A stretch of 64,000 nt of DNA from Phyto melanocephala (taxonomy: Eukaryota; Arthropoda; Insecta; Diptera; Rhinophoridae): NCBI GenBank assembly GCA_941918925.1, contig OW799233.1, forward strand, positions 110,791,833 to 110,855,832, in the 5' to 3' direction. The notes beneath the pieces were generated by a model. That model was not told the origin of the DNA. It did no database searches and saw only the letters and a list, made by a program, of their open reading frames with translations. The position numbers and the translations under genes were made by a program. Numbering within the stretch: the stretch's first letter is position 1; each line of letters starts with the position of its first letter. Positions 61,689 through 64,000 of this stretch are shown one piece after another.

Positions 61689-61814
61689 AAGGGAGCTACT
61701 AAGTGGAACATCGCATTTAAAAATCATATTTTACAGAATTATTTATTTTCGGTACCATTTTTGATTTTAAGTTTTTACATTCTTTTCTGTATTCTACTAA
61801 TCAAGTCCTTTCGT

Positions 61815-62360
61815 TTGATACCCATATTGATATGGTTAAAAAAAATCCGCCATTTTCTTTCCGATATCATCTTTGACATATACCTCCTCGGATATTAAGT
61901 AGCTCATATCTTAGTCAGTTTAAAATGATTTGCTAGTTTTCATCAGGAATAATTTTCGAAACTACAGTTTTCTATTTTTTTGTTTAAGAGTTTTTAAAAT
62001 TTGATAATAAAACTTTAGGAGCTAGATATAATAAAATAAGTACATATTTTCTTAAATTATTTTTGTCTTTAACTTTTTTTACGATTAGCTGTATATAGCA
62101 TAACATGTTTAAAAGTAGTAACTAGCATGTCTGTAAGTTATCCAAGAGCAAATAATGTTAACTTTTGTAGTAAATTTATTGAGAAAAACAGAGACAGGCC
62201 TTAGTCATTGCTCACACTGCAGAAAGATTTGGGGTGATTGTGCAGGTTTTAAAAAAATTTATGCTGCAATAGATCTTTGAAACATTGGAAGTGCAGACGG
62301 ATGGACAGACGGACATTGCTCAGTCGACTATACAATAAATGAATAAGTTATATATATATA
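61815..62360. repeat. Decayed interspersed-repeat fragment
   Basis: It begins ACCCATATTGATATGGTTAA, which also occurs at 40147. Near its right end, GCAGACGGATGGACAGACGG resembles the (GTCY)n part of INE-1-like elements in reverse. The boundaries are uncertain. Confidence 0.35.
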
Positions 62361-62975
62361 CTGTTAACCTCATCATATTACGATATCATAATTTTACTCC
62401 AATGTTCAAGATATCCATTTCCAAATTACAAGCTCATGCGAATTTCGCTATTTGTCCCCTGGATTATTGAAATAGTTAAACGAGTCAGTGTAACTCTAGT
62501 CAGTATTTTATGTTATTCGATTTTTGTTACCATCCTCAATGTCCTGTTAGAATTTGTTTATCTCTGAACAAACGAAAAATTCTAGGAATCTCTGCATATT
62601 CAATATAAAATACAACAATGATCCTCTTCAAAAAAAAAACCGATACTTTGAAGTATTTGATATGAAGAAGGTGTGTGTATTTTTAAAATGTGTGTGTTTG
62701 TATAAAAAAAATATCAGTGTGTTTAAGGGGGATATTAGTACAAGTGTGAGTTTGTAAGAAGAGCTAGCGATCGTTTATAGATATTATTCGTATTAATAAG
62801 AAAAAGATACCCGTTGTACCCTTAACCAAAAATCTTTACGCTGCTGCAGAGGTTGCTGTTGTTGAAGATGATTGTTTTTCGGCTTATCCCAATATTTATG
62901 TATGAATCCAAGTAGTAGCTGTCTGTCCGTATATTTCGTTTTTGAGTATGGCTAATTGTGTACATATGATGAGCG

Positions 62976-63009
<34 letters not shown>

Positions 63010-63427
63010 CGTAAGATACCTTTTATGATTCTTTAGATTTTGGTAGAATATTTATGTGTTTGAGTGTGTGTATGCGTATATGTAAGTGTATGTGCATGAA
63101 CTTATTTGATTGTTTGCTTTATATTTTTACCTTTTTACCTTTTGTTAGTTTTTATGTTTTTCGGTTTAAGATACAAATTTCTATATTATGAGCATGTTGC
63201 GTGTGTTTAACGATCAGTAAGAGATTTCTTTTTAAAGAGTGAAGTTAAAAGACAAATTCTTAAAAATGCCGAAACACTAAAATAAAAACTTAATATAATA
63301 TTTAATTAAGATAAATTTAAGAATTTTTGGTAACAATAAACAAAAATACAATTACATATTAACAAAATTTGTCTTAAATCGGTGTTTTATTAATTAAGTG
63401 TTGAAAGGAAAAAAATAAATATATTAT
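62361..63427 (+). promoter_or_regulatory. Upstream region of the second tolloid-family gene
   Basis: About 1 kb before the start codon, with simple TG/TA repeats around 62975-63010. I see no TATA box or initiator that I would defend; the core promoter probably lies here because no other exon was found before the ATG. Confidence 0.3.
62986..63010. repeat. (TG)n microsatellite
   Basis: Short TG run after a TA run, about 420 bp upstream of the second protease gene's start. Confidence 0.85.
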
Positions 63428-64000
63428 ATGATGATGTTAAAAGATTTATATACAATTCTGTGTTGTATTTTACTAATGCCAGTTATAAATGGCTCATCTT
63501 CCAAAAGTTTAATAAAAATACCCAAGGACTTACAAATAGATCCTCAAGGTTATTTTGATATTGTTGAAAGGCCAGAACAGTTTCTGGAAATTGATCAACA
63601 ACTTGTATGTATTTACCTTATACTAAAAAGAAAAGAAATAAATAAAATTATTTATAATTTAATATCCTTGCAGGCCCCAAATACTAAAGGAAATGTGGCT
63701 GGTAAATCACCTGCCCATGTCCAGCATTTATTAGAATTGGCGGCAGCAGAAGCCGACAAAGAAGCTTTAATTTCCGCTAAAAAAGCACGCAAAAAATCAC
63801 AAAAACACATGCCAGCATTTTTGTTCAATAGTGATGTCTCAAAAATACAATCAAATGCCAAAAATATTGAACATGATACTCACCACAATTTCTTTTACGA
63901 ACGCAATATCATAGTAGAACCCAGCGTGCCGCCAGTTACATTTCTGACAGAGGAAAAATATAAAGGTGATGATTCGCAGGGGATACCAAAAGAGAGACTA
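63428..64000 (+). CDS. Second tolloid-family gene, 5' end only (signal peptide and propeptide)
   Basis: Exon 1 is 63428-63604 and begins with three in-frame ATG codons; an in-frame TAA at 63416 marks the upstream limit. It encodes a signal peptide (LYTILCCILLMPVINGS) followed by LQIDPQGYFDIVERPEQFL. A 69-bp intron (63605-63673, GTATGT...TTGCAG) leads in phase 0 to exon 2, which runs off the window. Exon 2 encodes an Ala/Lys-rich stretch and then SKIQSNAKNIEHDTHHNF, which matches [18 protein letters not shown] in the first gene's propeptide. That match, the secretion signal, the strand and the position make this a tandem paralogue. In Drosophila tolloid lies just downstream of tolkin, so this may be tld. 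The visible part holds no catalytic domain, and a tolkin duplicate is the alternative. Confidence 0.72.
   Translation, partial: MMMLKDLYTILCCILLMPVINGSSSKSLIKIPKDLQIDPQGYFDIVERPEQFLEIDQQLVCIYLILKRKEINKIIYNLISLQAPNTKGNVAGKSPAHVQHLLELAAAEADKEALISAKKARKKSQKHMPAFLFNSDVSKIQSNAKNIEHDTHHNFFYERNIIVEPSVPPVTFLTEEKYKGDDSQGIPKERL

Noticed and set aside
63652..63861. - strand open frame at the window end
   Set aside because: It is the reverse of exon 2 of the second tolloid-family gene, which has a proper start, signal peptide and splice sites.

Overview
The window is nuclear DNA of a higher dipteran fly, very AT-rich, with short introns of 53-70 bp and typical GT(A/R)(A/T)GT donors. The style of the interspersed repeats (INE-1/DINE-like elements with (GTCY)n cores) and the tolkin/tolloid-like gene pair suggest a calyptrate such as a blow fly. 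Species cannot be fixed from this sequence alone.

Only two host genes are visible, both on the + strand and both astacin-class metalloproteases of the tolloid/BMP-1 family. The first (36005-43611) is a nearly complete tolkin-like gene. It has 11 recognisable coding exons for about 1,317 residues: long propeptide, astacin protease, CUB1-CUB2-EGF1-CUB3-EGF2-CUB4-CUB5, and a short acidic tail. Its signal-peptide exon lies further upstream and was not found. The second (63428 to the window end) is the start of another family member: a signal peptide and the first part of a propeptide. This part shares a conserved block with the first gene's propeptide. The order matches the tolkin-tolloid tandem of Drosophila, but here about 20 kb separates the two. 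Such enzymes are secreted and cut extracellular substrates such as Sog/Chordin-type BMP antagonists and other TGF-beta-pathway regulators.

The rest is transposable-element sediment. 1-36 kb holds hAT/P-type MITEs with 8-bp target duplications, Helitron-like elements with internal tandem arrays, several decayed Tc1/mariner-type transposases, and a 1.38-kb THAP-domain (P-like) element with perfect 27-bp ends and an exact 8-bp duplication at 29072-30453. 38.8-41.4 kb is the largest intron of the protease gene and holds an INE-1-like element. 43.6-63.4 kb, between the genes, holds more INE-1-like copies, a Harbinger-type MITE, a dead non-LTR retrotransposon on the - strand (57.0-59.2 kb), a decayed second non-LTR tail (54.3-54.7 kb) and several TIR elements. 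Many of these are nested, and the nesting can be read precisely from target duplications.

No rRNA, tRNA gene, CRISPR array or bacterial feature was seen. Stretches listed as empty were read by eye on both strands without finding a supported gene.
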